A stretch of DNA of 64,000 bases, taken from positions 6,775,481 to 6,839,480 of the forward strand of contig VXAI01000013.1 of the NCBI GenBank assembly GCA_013399305.1. The letters run 5' to 3'. A program made the position numbers and the translations under genes. Position 1 is the first letter of the stretch; the number at the start of each line of letters is the position of its first letter. Below are positions 13,745 to 26,296 of the stretch, piece by piece. This DNA is from Rostratula benghalensis. Its lineage: Eukaryota; Chordata; Aves; Charadriiformes; Rostratulidae. The notes under the pieces were generated by a model. The model saw nothing but the letters and a program-made list of their open reading frames with translations. It was not told where the DNA came from and did not search any database.

Positions 13745-14412
13745 TATACATGTGCATTAATTTGCTCTTCCATGTCCTTGAGGCTACTTGAATTCAGCTT
13801 TACTGAAAATGGTTTGTTCTGTTCTGACTACCTTGCTTTGTCCTGTAAAGATTATGGTGATGGAGGTCTGTGACTTTCCTACCAGTGTTTCAAAAAGTAT
13901 GATGATGAGTTTCTGTAGGGTAGAACGGTGTATTTGAGGAAATCATGCAGAGAGTAACTTCAGTGGACAGCTAAAGTGATTTTTGAAAGCTGGAAGCTAC
14001 TGCCAATAAAGCACAGAATCAGAAACTATAATAAGTAGTAGCTATTGAAAAATATATTGATCAAAAATATTTTTTTCTATACTAGATATAAGCCTCTATT
14101 AGTCCTGTGTATCTAACTGAGAGGCAATCTGAGTTTACCACAAGTTTTCAGTGAAAATACCAGAATTCTAGCCTAACAGGAAGAATGAGAGACTAGAGAA
14201 TGCTATTTGTCTTAAGTTCAGAGTTTTTGTTGTTTGCTGGAAGAATTATTTCGTGGATCATTTATTTGACTATTAGCCTTTTTACAAGGTTTTATTTTCC
14301 TAGATATTCATGCTTGCTTCAGAGATAGGCTGTATTCAGGATGATAGCCCTGAAAGAAGTGCAGAAAGGAATATTAGTTTTTGTCCATGGTCTTCTGCCT
14401 TTTATAAGGAAG

Positions 14413-14458
14413 AATAAATCATGTGAGAGAAGGAAAAAAAAAAAAAAAAAAAAAAAAA
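14413..14458 (+). repeat. A25 tract preceded by AATAAA (possible retroposed 3' end)
   Basis: AATAAA at 14413-14418 is followed 15 nt later by 25 consecutive A at 14434-14458, the spacing of a polyadenylated mRNA 3' end. Imperfect flanking similarity (TGCCTTTTAT at about 14396 and TGCCTTTATG at 14461) could be a decayed target-site duplication. A simple poly-A expansion explains it equally well. No parent gene was recognised upstream. Confidence 0.35.
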
Positions 14459-17360
14459 GGTGCCTTTATGTGAGCCTCAGTACTGGAGAAAACTGTTTTG
14501 TGATGGTTGTTTGAACACAGCTAAGAACCAGTTCTCCATGTTAAATGAAACTTTCTTTTCCTAGACTTTTTACAGTGATTTAATAATAGGATACTTTGAT
14601 AAGTAGAAATGTTCTGAAGCACACAGAAATAATATGAGTAGTGCCATTTAGCATTCTTCTCAGTACATAAAACCACTTTGGATATTAATTCATTTTCTGG
14701 GGTAAAAATCTATAATCTGCAAAATATATAAAATGATCTTTGCTGTGCAAATTAAAATTATCTGCTTACAGAAAAGCTTAAAACTGTAGTGGAATAATCC
14801 TACATATAGAACTTTACAAGCTGCAAAGGGATTAATCTTTACAATTTAATTTCAAAGAAACTGAGTAAAATTCTGCTCAGGATATAGGAAATGAATTTCA
14901 GAGATTCACAATGAATTCTTGGGATAGTTTGTTTCCTTGCTTTTATTTTTTTTTCCCCTCAAGAAATTCTGACAATCCAGACAGTTGACTGACCCAACCA
15001 TCTCACTTAAAATAAGCTTCAGAAATATTGTAAATATCTTCCCCTGGTGCAAAACAATTCTGAATAAAAGATAGAATTGATACTAAAACACATCTAATCT
15101 CTCTGTTTCTGTACTCGATTCTTATCAACTCTTATAACTTGTTACTGTGTGGCTGAGGAGCCCCCCTTCCATGAGTTGATGAACTACGACAAGGTGGGTC
15201 ACCTTCTCTGGTGAAATGTGCTCTGCCCAAATTGCCAGAATTCCAAGAGAGAGAGCACAAGTTAAAATCCTGTTATGCCATAGGTCTTCAATTACTTGCC
15301 AAGAGCAGAGCCTGCTAACTACAGCAAAGGGAGAGAAAATGAGTTGGATATATTGCTTCTTGATTACTGTGCTCAGAGCTGTGTTTTGAGCAGATTGTTC
15401 TTCCAGAGTCTTGCTGACAAGAGCCCGTTTATTTTCCACTATCCCACATAAATCTGTATCTTTTACCGAACACAGAGAAGCTCCCTAATGACACAGAGCC
15501 AGGATCACCACCTGCTGACACAATGGTAAGAGAGGTCTCTCACCAGAGTTCAACCCAGTCTTTTTTGTATTATAAAGGCTGAGTTATGCTTTGACCGACT
15601 CAGAGAATATAGGATAGAGATTTTAGATAGCTATTAATGTTGATATCTATATTGATATAGAATTAGAGTTTGTTAAAGAGCTAATAGACCCTCCTTTTCC
15701 TGTCTCATGCAGAGATTGGACAATCAAATCCCTAAACCACAGATTTTATGCAAAATAGCACAAGATCACACATATTTCACAGGCCATAAACAGAGTAAAT
15801 GTGACAGCATCTTCAATTGTGCAGATGAAGGTTAAGCTGTTGAAAATCAGCCAACTAAAGAGAGCTAGATTCTCTCAAAAACTTTATCATAGAATTTACT
15901 TATTTTCTTGCTCAAAAGAGATGAGGGAATTTTGAAAGCAATAGAACCCCAAAATGTGTAATACTATTGACAAATTGCCAGGCATCACACTCAAGTAATT
16001 TTCCCTGTATCCGTCATTAGTCACTGCAATGGGCAATGACAATCTATCAACTAGAAAAATAAATACCAAGGAGAGTTCAAAATAGCCTTAGAGAAGCTTT
16101 AAGAAAGCTGCCAGTTGGTATTTTATACCAGCTTGCTCATTTAATATTCTAGAACACCTACAAAGTCCATGGTCATTTATATTAATTGACTCATTTCAAT
16201 GGCATTTTTCTGAAGGCAATCATGTGATTCAGGGCAGTGATTAAATCAAGTAGCAGGCACAAACAGATATTCATGATCAACAGAAAATAAATGGGCCTGA
16301 TCCTATATTCTGAGGTCTTGCAGACTGCAGAAGAAGCTGACATGGAAATACCCTGGATACCCTAACTCCGATAATTCGCAGAAATTACTAAAATCTCAAT
16401 GATTACTCCAATCATTCAGATTTTGGAGCATAAATCACTGTTCTTATTTGCTCTTCCAGTTCTATGACCACAGTATGAATGCCTACAGTGAGTATAGATA
16501 TGTGAGCTTAAAGTAACCCACATCTTTCAGAAGACCAGCATCTTGATTCTGCATTAAAAGAAATCTCTGGTGCTATTCTAAGGTAGTTCTATTGTGAATG
16601 TAATCCTGAAATCAGTTTAATATTTAAAATGAAGTGACAGTTGTAAAGTCATCAATTAAGAGGATTAACTTTGTTTTTAAATTGTAAAAGATATAATCTA
16701 AAATCTTAAATACTATAATATAGACTTTATATCATTTACATGTCTGGCATAGAATGAGAATAAATCGATGTTTTGAGATTCGTATTGGTAAATCCATGAG
16801 CAATGCTAGCTCTAACATGACCCTGAGATTGTAAGAAACACAATCTCTGCCTATCTATTCTCTAGAAAAAGTCTGTGTTTCTTTGGGATTTTGTTTTCCT
16901 TCTTCCTCTAATAATAGAAGCCTATTTCTGTAGTAAGTACAAAGCAGTAATTTCATTGATTTGCTTCTAGTGCTGTAATAAACTGCTCTCAGTATGATAG
17001 TACTGGTTATCTAATCAAAAATGTTCTTGCACTTATTTAAATACATATATCAACAGAGTTGATGGGGGGCAGAAAAATGTGGTTTCTTCACTATTAAGAT
17101 AAAAATTATTTTGTCTCCAAAAACAAAGTAACAGAAAAAAAGAATTTGACTAAATCTAATGTAGCAACTTTGATCCTGAAAAAAATCCTGAGTAAAGAGA
17201 GAGCACAGCATGCAGTTTATGGAGCTGGAATGACAAATTTATAGATATTGGAAGTGAAAGAACAAGTTAAGAGAATGAATAATGGTAAAAAGGATTTTTT
17301 TAAGGTTGTTTTCCTCTAGGAAACAGAAAATTATTTACACTGGATACAATTTAAGGGGAA

Positions 17361-17400
17361 AAGTCTACTCTTTAGAACTTAAGTCTACTCTTTAGAACTA
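17361..17400. repeat. 20-bp tandem duplication
   Basis: AAGTCTACTCTTTAGAACTT (17361-17380) is repeated at 17381-17400 with only the final base differing (T to A). It looks like a recent slippage or duplication event in unique sequence. Confidence 0.95.
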
Positions 17401-17510
17401 AATATTAAACTCAAGAATAGAAGAAGTGTCTGATACCACACCTATGACTTAATAAACACTGCAATTGTTGCAAAATGCAACAATAAAAGGTGTATTGATA
17501 CCTTAGATTT

Positions 17511-17770
17511 TCGTAGAATCATAGAACAGTTTGAGTTAGAAGGGACCTTTAAAGGTCCAAACTCCCCTGCAATGAGCAGGGACATTTTCAAGTAGATCTG
17601 GTTGCTCAGAGACCTGTCCAACATGATTTTGGATGTTTCCAGGGATTGTGTATCTCCCACCCCTCTGGGAAAATTGTGCCAGTGTTTCACCACCCTCGTT
17701 GTAAAAAATTTCTTCCTTATTTTTAGTCTTAATCTTCCCTCTTTCAGTTTAATGTCATTCGTTTTGTAAC
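17511..17770 (-). mobile_element. CR1 LINE 3' end, diverged (copy C)
   Basis: On the plus strand the fragment begins TCGTAGAATCATAGAACAG, continues with GTTAGAAGGGACCTTTAAAGG and an 'atgagcagggacattttcaa' block. It ends in 'cagtttaatgtcattcg', the position where CR1 normally reads 'ttaaaaccattacccc'. Its own 3' end is at 17511, so the element lies on the minus strand. It is more diverged than the neighbour at 18143, and the two are arranged with their truncated 5' sides facing each other. Confidence 0.92.
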
Positions 17771-18142
17771 CTTTTCAGTTTCAGTCAGATGCAGTGGAAT
17801 CAGTCCAATGCCTTGAAATAGTGAAATACAATACCTAGGGAAAGTAGGATGAGTTTTGGAAGAAGCTGGTATCCTGAAACAAATCTTTGGGAAATTGAGA
17901 TTTTTCTTTTTACTTGTATTTGAAGTTAATTGTATCAGTAGCCACAAGAATCCCACTTTAACAAATGTGAAGTAACAGCTCAGTGGAGAAGCTACTCTCT
18001 GAGACAAGTCACATTCCTCAGGAGAACTTAGCTGAGACATGATTATATACAGTGCTCCCAGGCTAGCTGGTTGTTTTCATTCTATTTAGTTCAGTCCCCA
18101 GTGACTCAGGATACTGCCTCTGTTGCCTGAAACTATAAGTTC
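17771..18142. other. Spacer between two CR1 fragments
   Basis: About 370 bp of AT-rich sequence lies between the truncated 5' sides of two oppositely oriented CR1 copies. I recognise nothing in it. A minus-strand open frame of 98 codons overlaps it and the CR1 copy and has no domain. Confidence 0.6.
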
Positions 18143-18601
18143 GAAGGGGTCCAGCAGGGGACCACAAAGATGATCTGGCTGGAACACCTCTTCTATGAAG
18201 ACAGGCTGAGGGAGCTGGGCTTGTTCAGCCTGGAGAAGAGAAGGTGCCAGGGAGACCTTATAGCAGCCTTCCAGTATCTGAAGGGAGCCTACAGGAGATC
18301 TGGAGGGGGACTCTTTGTCAGGAAGTTTAGTGACAGGACAAGGGTAACAACTTTAAATTGGAAGAGGGGAGATTTAGATTAGACACCAGAAAGAAATCCT
18401 TTACTGAGAGGGTGGTGAGGCACTGGAACGGGTTGCCCAGAGCAGCTGTGGATGCCCCATCCCTGGAGGTGTTGAAGGCCAGGCTGGATGGGGCTTTGAG
18501 CAACCTGCTCTAGTGGGAGGTGTCCCTGCCCATGGCAGGGGGGATGGAACTTGAGGATCTTGAAGGTCCATTCCAAAACTAACCATTCTATGATTCTATG
18601 A
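18143..18601 (+). mobile_element. CR1 LINE 3' end, well preserved (copy D)
   Basis: This fragment covers the last part of ORF2 plus the 3' UTR on the plus strand. The early part translates to the conserved ORF2 C-terminus (a LRELGLFSLEKRR-type stretch around 18200-18245, then GDLIAAFQYLKGAY). The 3' UTR then runs through GGGTGGTGAGGCACTGGAACG, GATGCCCCATCCCTGGAGGT and AGGTGTCCCTGCCCATGGC to end in CCATTCTATGATTCTATGA. It is the closest copy in the window to the common avian CR1 wording and is probably fairly young. It is 5'-truncated and cannot encode an enzyme. Confidence 0.96.
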
Positions 18602-19448
18602 AATTCCATCATATTGACCAACAATTTATTAAAAGAACTTTTAAGTATGTTTTTTGTTATGAAAGCAGTTTTCTTTAACAAAACCAGGTGATTTTACTTT
18701 TCAGGCAGAACTCCTCTGGACCAGTATACCCAGTTTTTCAATCACCCCTGTATCAGCCCTGTTTACTCACACTGTTTCTGTGCATTTTTGCATTAAAATG
18801 TAATTATCTTGTTTATTGCTGCTGTTGTTGGATGTAGCAGCAGTACAGTGGTGGCAATATCTTGGTCCATTTCACTTAAGGCTATAAAAAGAAAAAAATA
18901 TATGTAAATTGGCATATTAATATGCATATATGTATGTTACAGGTGTGAGAATTCAATCTCAAGGCCTAGATATGCAGAGAGTGGGATGTTGTCTTCCCTC
19001 TTTTTTTTGTTAAATTTCTAAAACCAATGGCCTGAGTTCATCCCACCTTCTCTTAGTTACTTAATGGAGACAATTAAATTAGAAGCCTAGTTACTGAAAG
19101 CTTCTGCTGTGGAGAGTTATAGACATCTTGACAGAATGATTCATATCTTACGGAAGCTGACTCATTTTTTTTTAAATTAATAACTTTTTGCACTATTGAT
19201 AGAGGGAGCCTAAGGTGAACAGGCTCCCAACTTAGGCAGTCCAACTGAAACACAAAAACAGATGAGTGAAGTTAGGTCCACCTAATTCGTCTTTAGTTGG
19301 CTAAGAAAGTCTCTGTCAATATTACCTCATACTTGTTTCACAAAATCAAGGACATTTTTAAATACAGGAATGGTTTTAACATAATTTAGACAAAACCAAG
19401 ATCAAGATTATTTCCAATTTGGGAAACATTTTTTAGCTTTTCCATTTG
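18602..19448. other. AT-rich non-coding stretch with a short palindrome
   Basis: No repeat family or gene was recognised. A perfect 14-bp palindrome, GCATATTAATATGC, lies at 18912-18925 beside an ATGCATAT motif. It is small enough to be chance in such AT-rich sequence. Confidence 0.55.
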
Positions 19449-19638
19449 GAAAGAGTTTTTCACAGAAAGAGTGGTCAGGCACTGGAATAGGTTGAGTCCC
19501 CATCCCTGAATGCATTCAAGCATCGTTTAGATGTGGTGTTGGGGGATATCGTCTAAGGGAAGAATTTGTAGAGTAGGGCTGATGGCTGGACTCTGTGACG
19601 CCAAGGGTCTCTTCCAACCTGAATGATTATATGATTTG
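19449..19638 (+). mobile_element. CR1 LINE 3' end, sister of copy A (copy E)
   Basis: About 190 bp read on the plus strand from GGAAAGAGTTTTTCACAGAA to the tail ending AATGATTATATGATT. It matches the reverse complement of 2564-2774 almost base for base, including the unusual 'gactctgtgac' segment and the ATTATATG octamer. It lacks 16 bp present in copy A: 'ggaatagg' is joined directly to 'ttgagtcccc' at about 19491, between two short similar sequences. It is strongly 5'-truncated and non-coding. Confidence 0.93.
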
Positions 19639-22600
19639 CTTGTAAGCATGCAGAAGGCAAGAATTGTTACCAAATATCCACTATACTCATTAAAAATACA
19701 TATATATGAACGTGTTACTCAGTTTAGTCAGTAGATTTTTAATGATTGTATGACTTTCTTTCTCTAGGTATTTAAAGACTAAAAGATCCTCTGATAATTA
19801 CAGTTCAGGGATCAGAATGCAAGTTTAAAGAAACACCATTGCATTTCATGTGAGCAATTTTTTAAGTTGAAAAAAGAAAGATGTTAAACTTGTATGCATA
19901 TTGAGATTTATTGTTTTGATGTTTCCTCTAGGACGCAAAACACTACTCAAAACACAAATACTTCTACAATAGGATAATGTTAGCCAAGTTTGAACCTATA
20001 CAGGACCATATACAATGAATATCCATGCAGGAGAACCATTAGTGTGAGCATAAGCTAAAATTTACAAAATGTCAAGTTTATTACTTGATGCTCTGTAACT
20101 TCAGGCATCAGTAAAGAAGTTAGGTGCTCAGGGACTGGTAATAGATCTCAAGCTGGACAGGACTTTAAAGCAGAGCTGTTAGACCTGCTCCATAATGTGG
20201 GAGACCACTGCTGCAGTCTCTAAAGTTCTGATCAAAGAGCAAAGTAATCACTCTCAATGAGAAAGCTCATACCTCCAGGGAAAGTCTATCTCCTGCCTGC
20301 TACAGCTGCAGTCAGGAGTTTTCTTCCAGACTGACTTTCTAATTGGCAGCTTTCAGTAATTTCCTGAGTCATCCAAACTCTGTTCAGTCCTCCCAGATCA
20401 CTTCTTTCCTTGACTATTGAGATCTCCCTACTTGACCCTCTCCCAACCAAGCAAACTCAGTCCCTCTGAAAGAGGGAACAAATAATGAAATGTGCATAAG
20501 ATAGGACAGAGCTGTCCTGCTCTTTGGTTGCCCATAATCTTTCTAAAAAGAACATAGTAGAGAGTAAACTGTAAAAATATATTAAACATATATACTTATT
20601 CTCCAACTTTCCCTAGCCTCCATCTGCAGAAAATGGCAAAAATTAATTTTGTCAGATGGTTCACAGTGCTTACACTAGACAATAGACACCTGCCCTGACT
20701 TTTCTGCTGGAGTAATCCACCCTTTTTGTTGACTGTGGAAAGTTTCTAGACAAAAATATTCCTCCCCCCTCCAACACAGCCTTACATTTGTGAGAACAGA
20801 GCTGTCTGGCTATGGGCTTTTCTTACAGAGCCACTGTTGGTGTCTTTCTCAGTAGTGTTATATAGCAACAACCATTAATTACTGCAATAGGTGGGTGGGT
20901 CTGTGTTTTGACACCTGGCAGTTCATAAAACAACTGCTTGCCTGAAATCATAAGTTTCTTTTCTCAGCTTTTTCCAGTGCCTTTACTGATGGGTGCACTG
21001 ACAGGGTCTAATAATGACGTGGTTACTTCTGTGGCACAAGATTTTCTTCTGCTTTGCAACATTTATTATAATATAAAATTTCATTTTGCTTATTTGCAGA
21101 TCTTCTCTTTTATCCATTTTGCTGGTGCACCTACCACTTTTGATATATCATTTCAAAGTTTTATATAGCCTAAATATTGAATAAACCTATTTTTTCTTCT
21201 CTCATTCGGATGTTATTTTGAACCACAATATTGCTTGCAATGAACATTCATTCTTTGAATCACAAAAGGTTTTTTTCTTCTATCCATTGTCCTTCAGGGT
21301 TTTTTTTCTGCAAGAAGGCTTTTTTTTTCTTTCTTTCTTTCTTTTTCAGCTGACATGAAACCTTTGTAAATTAACACTTGTATTGCAGACAATCTCAGAA
21401 AAAGAAACATAAAAGTTATGATCAGACTTTTGGGATCAAGAGTTGATAAATGAAATTACTTCAGTTTGTTTTTAATATTTATGAAGAAGCAATCCATCTG
21501 TTAAAGTGCTTACAATGTAGCAAAAATTAACAAAACATTAGAGTGGTTTGGAACCTAAATTACAAACCATAATTATGGTGCGACTTTGCATTCACATGAA
21601 AGGACTAGGATACTGCAAAGCAGCCCATGGGACCTTTTAATCCTTAGCTAAAAGCTGATTATGAACTTATTTGCTATGTCTTTAAGGGATGTGTTATCCC
21701 ACTGTAGATGTCTGTAAATGCTTATTGAACGTATCTTAGCTCAAGGTCTAGAATACTGTGCTCACATTTCCTAGTCTCTTACAGAAAGGATCCTATCTGT
21801 CTCCTTTACACAGCTATTTAATGACAGAAGTAATTACTTTTTATTCACAAATATAGCTTTACTTTTTTAAAGCAGCATTCGCATACCATTACAGACTTCC
21901 TCAGACAGTAGCAATCAAAAAGAGATTTAAAAAACCCCAAAACACCAGAGTACCAGTTCTTCTTATTCAAACAATTATAAATGAGAAAACTACAAAATTA
22001 TCTTGTCAGTATCTTTGTGGATTTCCTTGTGTACATATATATATATTTAACAGCAAACATATACCATTATGATTAAAAGGTGTGTATATGTGATAGTTGT
22101 ATTTAATTATATACTGTATAGTCTAAAATGTATGTCTTCTGTCTTGAGTGGGGTGACAGAAGAAGGAAGGACGAATGCTCTGCTGGGGGAGAGAAACAAG
22201 GTCTAGATGGGCACGGGGAGAAACAAGTGAAAAGCAAAAACTTTTCTTGCTTGTGAATGAGGAGGGCTCACAAAATCTTAAGATGGGAAACAGCTGGGCT
22301 GAGACAAGAGACAAAAAGAGATTTTTTTCAAAACAGGTATTTTGTTTCCCCAACCCAGTAAATTAAGTCCTTCATATCTGCTTCACAGAGGAATGTACCT
22401 CACAGTCCACAAGGCATGGGTGTAAGTGCAGAGAAAGTGCCCAAGGAATCCTTCCAGCCACGGCCAGTATAAATGAAGGATATTAACACATCATTCTGCT
22501 TCCACTCACTCCTGCTATAGGCCCTTTGCTATGCACACCCTTGTTTAACTCTGTCTTTGCCCAAGGTAGTTTTTGATATATACCTCAAACCTGCAGAACA

Positions 22601-25412
22601 TGTGTGTGTAGCTATGGTACATAGCTGGTGAAATATGAAGAAATAAGGCACTAATGTTAGATCTCTATTAATGGATCCTGCCTTAAAAGAAGTTTAGGCA
22701 TATGCATAATTTAGTAAATGTTAATACTGAAAAAAAAGCCTCAAACCACCAACTCTTACAGAAAGTGTGATAGTCTTTAGAAATTGCCTCAAATATTTAA
22801 ATTAAATTTAAATTTTAGTATGAAACAGACTGATGATTCTATTTTAAATCCAAATCTCAATGTACCCTGAACGCTTGATCTGCTATCATTGCATCTGTAA
22901 TGTAGAAAAATATAAGACAGCATGATTAAAAACTTTAATTAGCTATAAGCAAAGAGAACATAAAAGAAATATAAATAACATGTTGTAATTAAACAGTAAG
23001 TAATATTAGTCTTTAAAAAATGCAACATGTTTCTTCAAGCAGTTAGGTGACTGAAGGTACAGGCTTTCTTTTTTTTTTTCAGGTACGCGTGTACTGTTCA
23101 TGACTCATTTGTTAAAGTTATAGGTCAGTAGCTTGGTATGTTGTTAAAAGCAAAGAGAAAAAAAAAAAAAAAAGGCTTGGAATAACAATGCAATGGAAAG
23201 AAGCTATGGTGTTTGGTTTAAAATCAGACTCTGAGAACCATTTTTTATTTTTGTCTTTGATTCACATTTTCCACAGTATTGTTGACAGACCCCGCCAAAA
23301 ATGTTATTCTTGCTGCAAATCAACCAGCTTGGTGGCACTATGCCAGCTGTGATTTTCAATTCTTTCTCTACAAGTCCGTAAAATACGGTTTAGAAACAGA
23401 AGTGCAGATACTATAATAAGGAAGAGATTGATTATTTAACTGAAGATTTGCTATGGCTTGCTACAGTTGGTAGTGGTAGTGATTCTGCACTGTCATTTGA
23501 GATTACTTTCCAAGCACTCCGTGGTCACTATAAATACTTCTTACACTCCGTTTGTGATACTCAGTGTTCCAGATTAGGTTACTTTGTAACAGTAAATTAC
23601 ATGTCACTGGAAATGTGATTGACTATTACTCAGAAAAAAAAAAAAAAATCCACAAAAACCTAAACCAACACTTAAACCCCCTCCTTTTGTTGGAATGCAA
23701 TATTTAATTGGAATACAAGTCTTCTTTCCTTGTCACTATCTCTTCTAGGATAACCTGGAAAAATGTCATAGACAGTGAAAAACTGGAATGAGCTCTTGCT
23801 AACATCACAAAGCTGCTTTGTCTATGAAGTCATGCAGGTTTATAGACACTCAAGTGCTGTGGAAATGACAGGAAGAATAACAAATACTTTAATATTGAAG
23901 TGCGTGGATATTAACATGCCTGAAAAAGGAAAATATAATAAAGAGATGAACTAAAAGTAAGGCAAAGTTGAGGCTGTACTTTGTATTCAGTAATCCTAAT
24001 ATAACTGAGAGAAATCTCTTCTTTTCTTCTCTGTCCATTACACAGTTTGCAAATTCCCCTAGACTATGTGTTTGATATGGAAAGGATTGGCAGGAACAAT
24101 GCTCAGATTAATGAAATTATTTACAGGTTCCTGGATTTTTTCTACAATGATTAATGAAGGTGACCTAGTGCTGTTTTTATCACATTCATTTAACTATTAT
24201 GGTTACTGAAAAGCAGTCACTTTACAGTCTTATTTAGACTCTTCTAGGAAACAAAATTCACAACAATTTGAGTGTTTTCCTGGACCACTTCTGTCCTTCC
24301 TGCACAGACAGAATACTCTGAGAAAATAGGTATCATTGTTTATCTTCATCTTCCATGGAGAACTAAGCAATATCTTTTATCATAACACCTATTATTATAT
24401 TTCCTTCAGCTGTTTATTCCACCATTACACAGTAGAAGCTCTGAGTATCATCAAAGCTTACAAACCTTCATTAGATCATAATAGCACAAAGATGTAGGTT
24501 ATGTTTTCTAGTTATTTTAAGAGTTGCTTGACTTGCTGAAAGTACGTCACTCATACACCCAGCATGGGATTCATTTGATCTTCAACACAGATGCTTATGC
24601 TTGAGCCAGCAGGGTATATTCCCTTTATAGCCAATGGAGAGAAACAAACATTTCTAGAATGCAGCTCACAACCTCTTAATGCAAATTCCCAGTTAGGTCA
24701 GATGAATCACACCTTAAATATTACTATACCTCTCCTCTCCTTGTCTGTTAAGCATGTCACGTGACTGGTTTGTATGTATAAAACGATAAGCATTCCTCTC
24801 TTCCTAAACCTGCCAAAGCTGGTTTCCCTCATTCCTTCAAGAAAAAAAGATCCTATATCCTATGTATCTTCTTTTTGTAACTTCAATATTTTTTTTAATA
24901 ACTTCTATCTTAGCTCTGCTTTCCACAATAGTGGTAGTTAATTACATTTATATTATTGATTGACTGTTTAATACTGGTATTAACTCCAGAGTTGATATAG
25001 AGGAAGAAAGAGTTTCAGTAGGTAATCTCATAACCTAATTAAAGGAATAAATGGGTATAAATTAAAGTGTGAATTTATAAATGTTCTTTGACTGGCCCTC
25101 TCCTGAGACTACTCCTTTCTGTGGGACAGAAGCTTCCAGCTATCCTTTCAAAGACTGGAAGAAAGTTTGCTCTTTGAAAAGAGAGAGAAAGAAATTACAT
25201 CATGATGACATCATCTATTTAAAAAAGTCTAGTAGTTTAGTATATAACTGGCTAGTTTAGATGAGTTCTTTGAAAACCCTCAGATTAAAGACAAAATTGA
25301 ATCCAGGTGCTCAGAGTTATTCTGTACAGATAGGTGTAATTTCTTCCTAGAAAAGAAGAGAATGGCAACAAACAGTCTGAGCTGTTTTGTGTACATTAGC
25401 CTTTTCTTATTT
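19639..25412. other. Mostly unique AT-rich non-coding stretch with homopolymers
   Basis: Nearly 6 kb without a nameable repeat or exon. It contains T-rich and TTTC tracts at about 21318-21346, an ATAT tract near 22035-22048, A17 at 23158-23174 and A15 at 23634-23648. The small frames at 22123-22366 overlap on opposite strands and are not credible genes. Confidence 0.55.
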
Positions 25413-26296
25413 CTGGCACACGTGATTAAGGAGCCAACAAGAAAAGGATTTCTTCTGGACCTGATACTTACAAACAAGGGAGAACTGTTTAAAAGTCAGA
25501 GACAGTCTTGGTTGCAACAATGATATTCAAGATCTTAAAAAGAAGGAGTAGGGCAGAAAGCGGGACTGCAATCTTGGCTTTCAGGAGAACAGACTTTGGT
25601 CTCTTCAGGACCTACTTGGAAGAATCCCATGGGATACAGCCCAGGAGAAGTACAGGAGAGCTGGTTGATATTCAAGGATCACTTCCCCCAAGCTCAAGAA
25701 AGAGTCATACTGACAAGTAGGAAATCGAGCAAATACAACATGTGAACTGCATGGAGCATGGAGCTTTTAATTAACTTAGACATAAAAAAAGAAGGATATC
25801 AGAAGTGGACACAGGGGCAGGTGGCCCAGAAAGAGTATATAGATGCTGTCAAATCTTGTAGGAATAAGCTTAGGAAAGCCAAGCATGAACTGGAGTTGAA
25901 TCTGGCAAGGGATGTGAAAGCCTACAAGAAAGGATTCTGCAAATATATGAACAGTAACTGAAAGACTAGGTAAAACATGGCCCAACTGATGAATGGGGAA
26001 GGGGAGTTAGTGACAAATTATGTGGGAAGTGCTCAGGTACTCGGTAACATTTTTACCTCAGTCTTTACTGGTAAGATCTATATTCAGGCACCTGAGACCA
26101 GAGGAAAAGTTTGGAGCAAGATTAGGGAGTACTTAAACAAACTAGGCACACACTAAAGGTTGTGGAGTCTCCATTCATGGATATATTCAAAACCTGGCAG
26201 CATGGTACTGGTCAACACGTTTCAGATGACCCCTCTTGAGTAGGGGGTTGGACTAGGTGATCTCAAGAGGTGCCTTCCAACCTAAATGATTCTAGG
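25413..26296 (+). mobile_element. CR1 LINE with internal deletion removing the RT domain (copy F)
   Basis: This plus-strand CR1 keeps the C-terminal end of the ORF2 endonuclease region and the linker before the reverse transcriptase. It then jumps at about 26152 straight into the 3' UTR ('gttgtggagtctccattcatgg', normally followed by the GGTTGGACTAGGTGATCTC block) and ends at AATGATTCTAG. The reverse-transcriptase domain and the rest of ORF2 are missing. Recognition rests on the protein level (entered separately) plus the typical 3' UTR phrase 'gggggttggactaggtgatc'. The deletion could have arisen after insertion, or the copy may have been made from a deleted template. Confidence 0.92.
25449..26150 (+). 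pseudogene. CR1 ORF2 remnant: endonuclease C-terminus and linker
   Basis: Three readable blocks in at least two different frames match CR1 ORF2. First is LLDLILTNKGELFKSQ near 25452-25499, the stretch just before the catalytic SDH of the endonuclease (that motif itself is not readable here). Second is RRTDFGLFRTYLEESHGIQP with a downstream SSRKS around 25580-25710. Third is YQKWTQGQVAQKEYIDAVKS followed by LELNLARDVKAYKKGF at about 25797-25940, then a short EYLNKLG block near 26128. Frameshifts separate the blocks, and the RT domain that should follow is absent, so no active protein is possible. The intact family protein nicks DNA and copies CR1 RNA in the nucleus. Confidence 0.88.

Larger units (their letters stand above)
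13745..17510. other. AT-rich non-coding stretch with poly-A tract and a short tandem duplication
   Basis: No repeat family or gene was recognised apart from the poly-A feature at 14413-14458 and the 20-bp duplication at 17361-17400. A 104-codon open frame on the minus strand at 15125-15439 has no recognisable domain, and its length is expected by chance in 64 kb of AT-rich DNA. Confidence 0.55.

Noticed and set aside
13364..13873. 169-codon frame across the assembly gap
   Set aside because: It exists only because N's and the TTTTC repeat contain no stops. The protein is X's and a low-complexity repeat.
15125..15439. 104-codon open frame on the minus strand with Met start
   Set aside because: No recognisable domain, no splice or promoter context, and a length expected by chance in 64 kb of AT-rich DNA.
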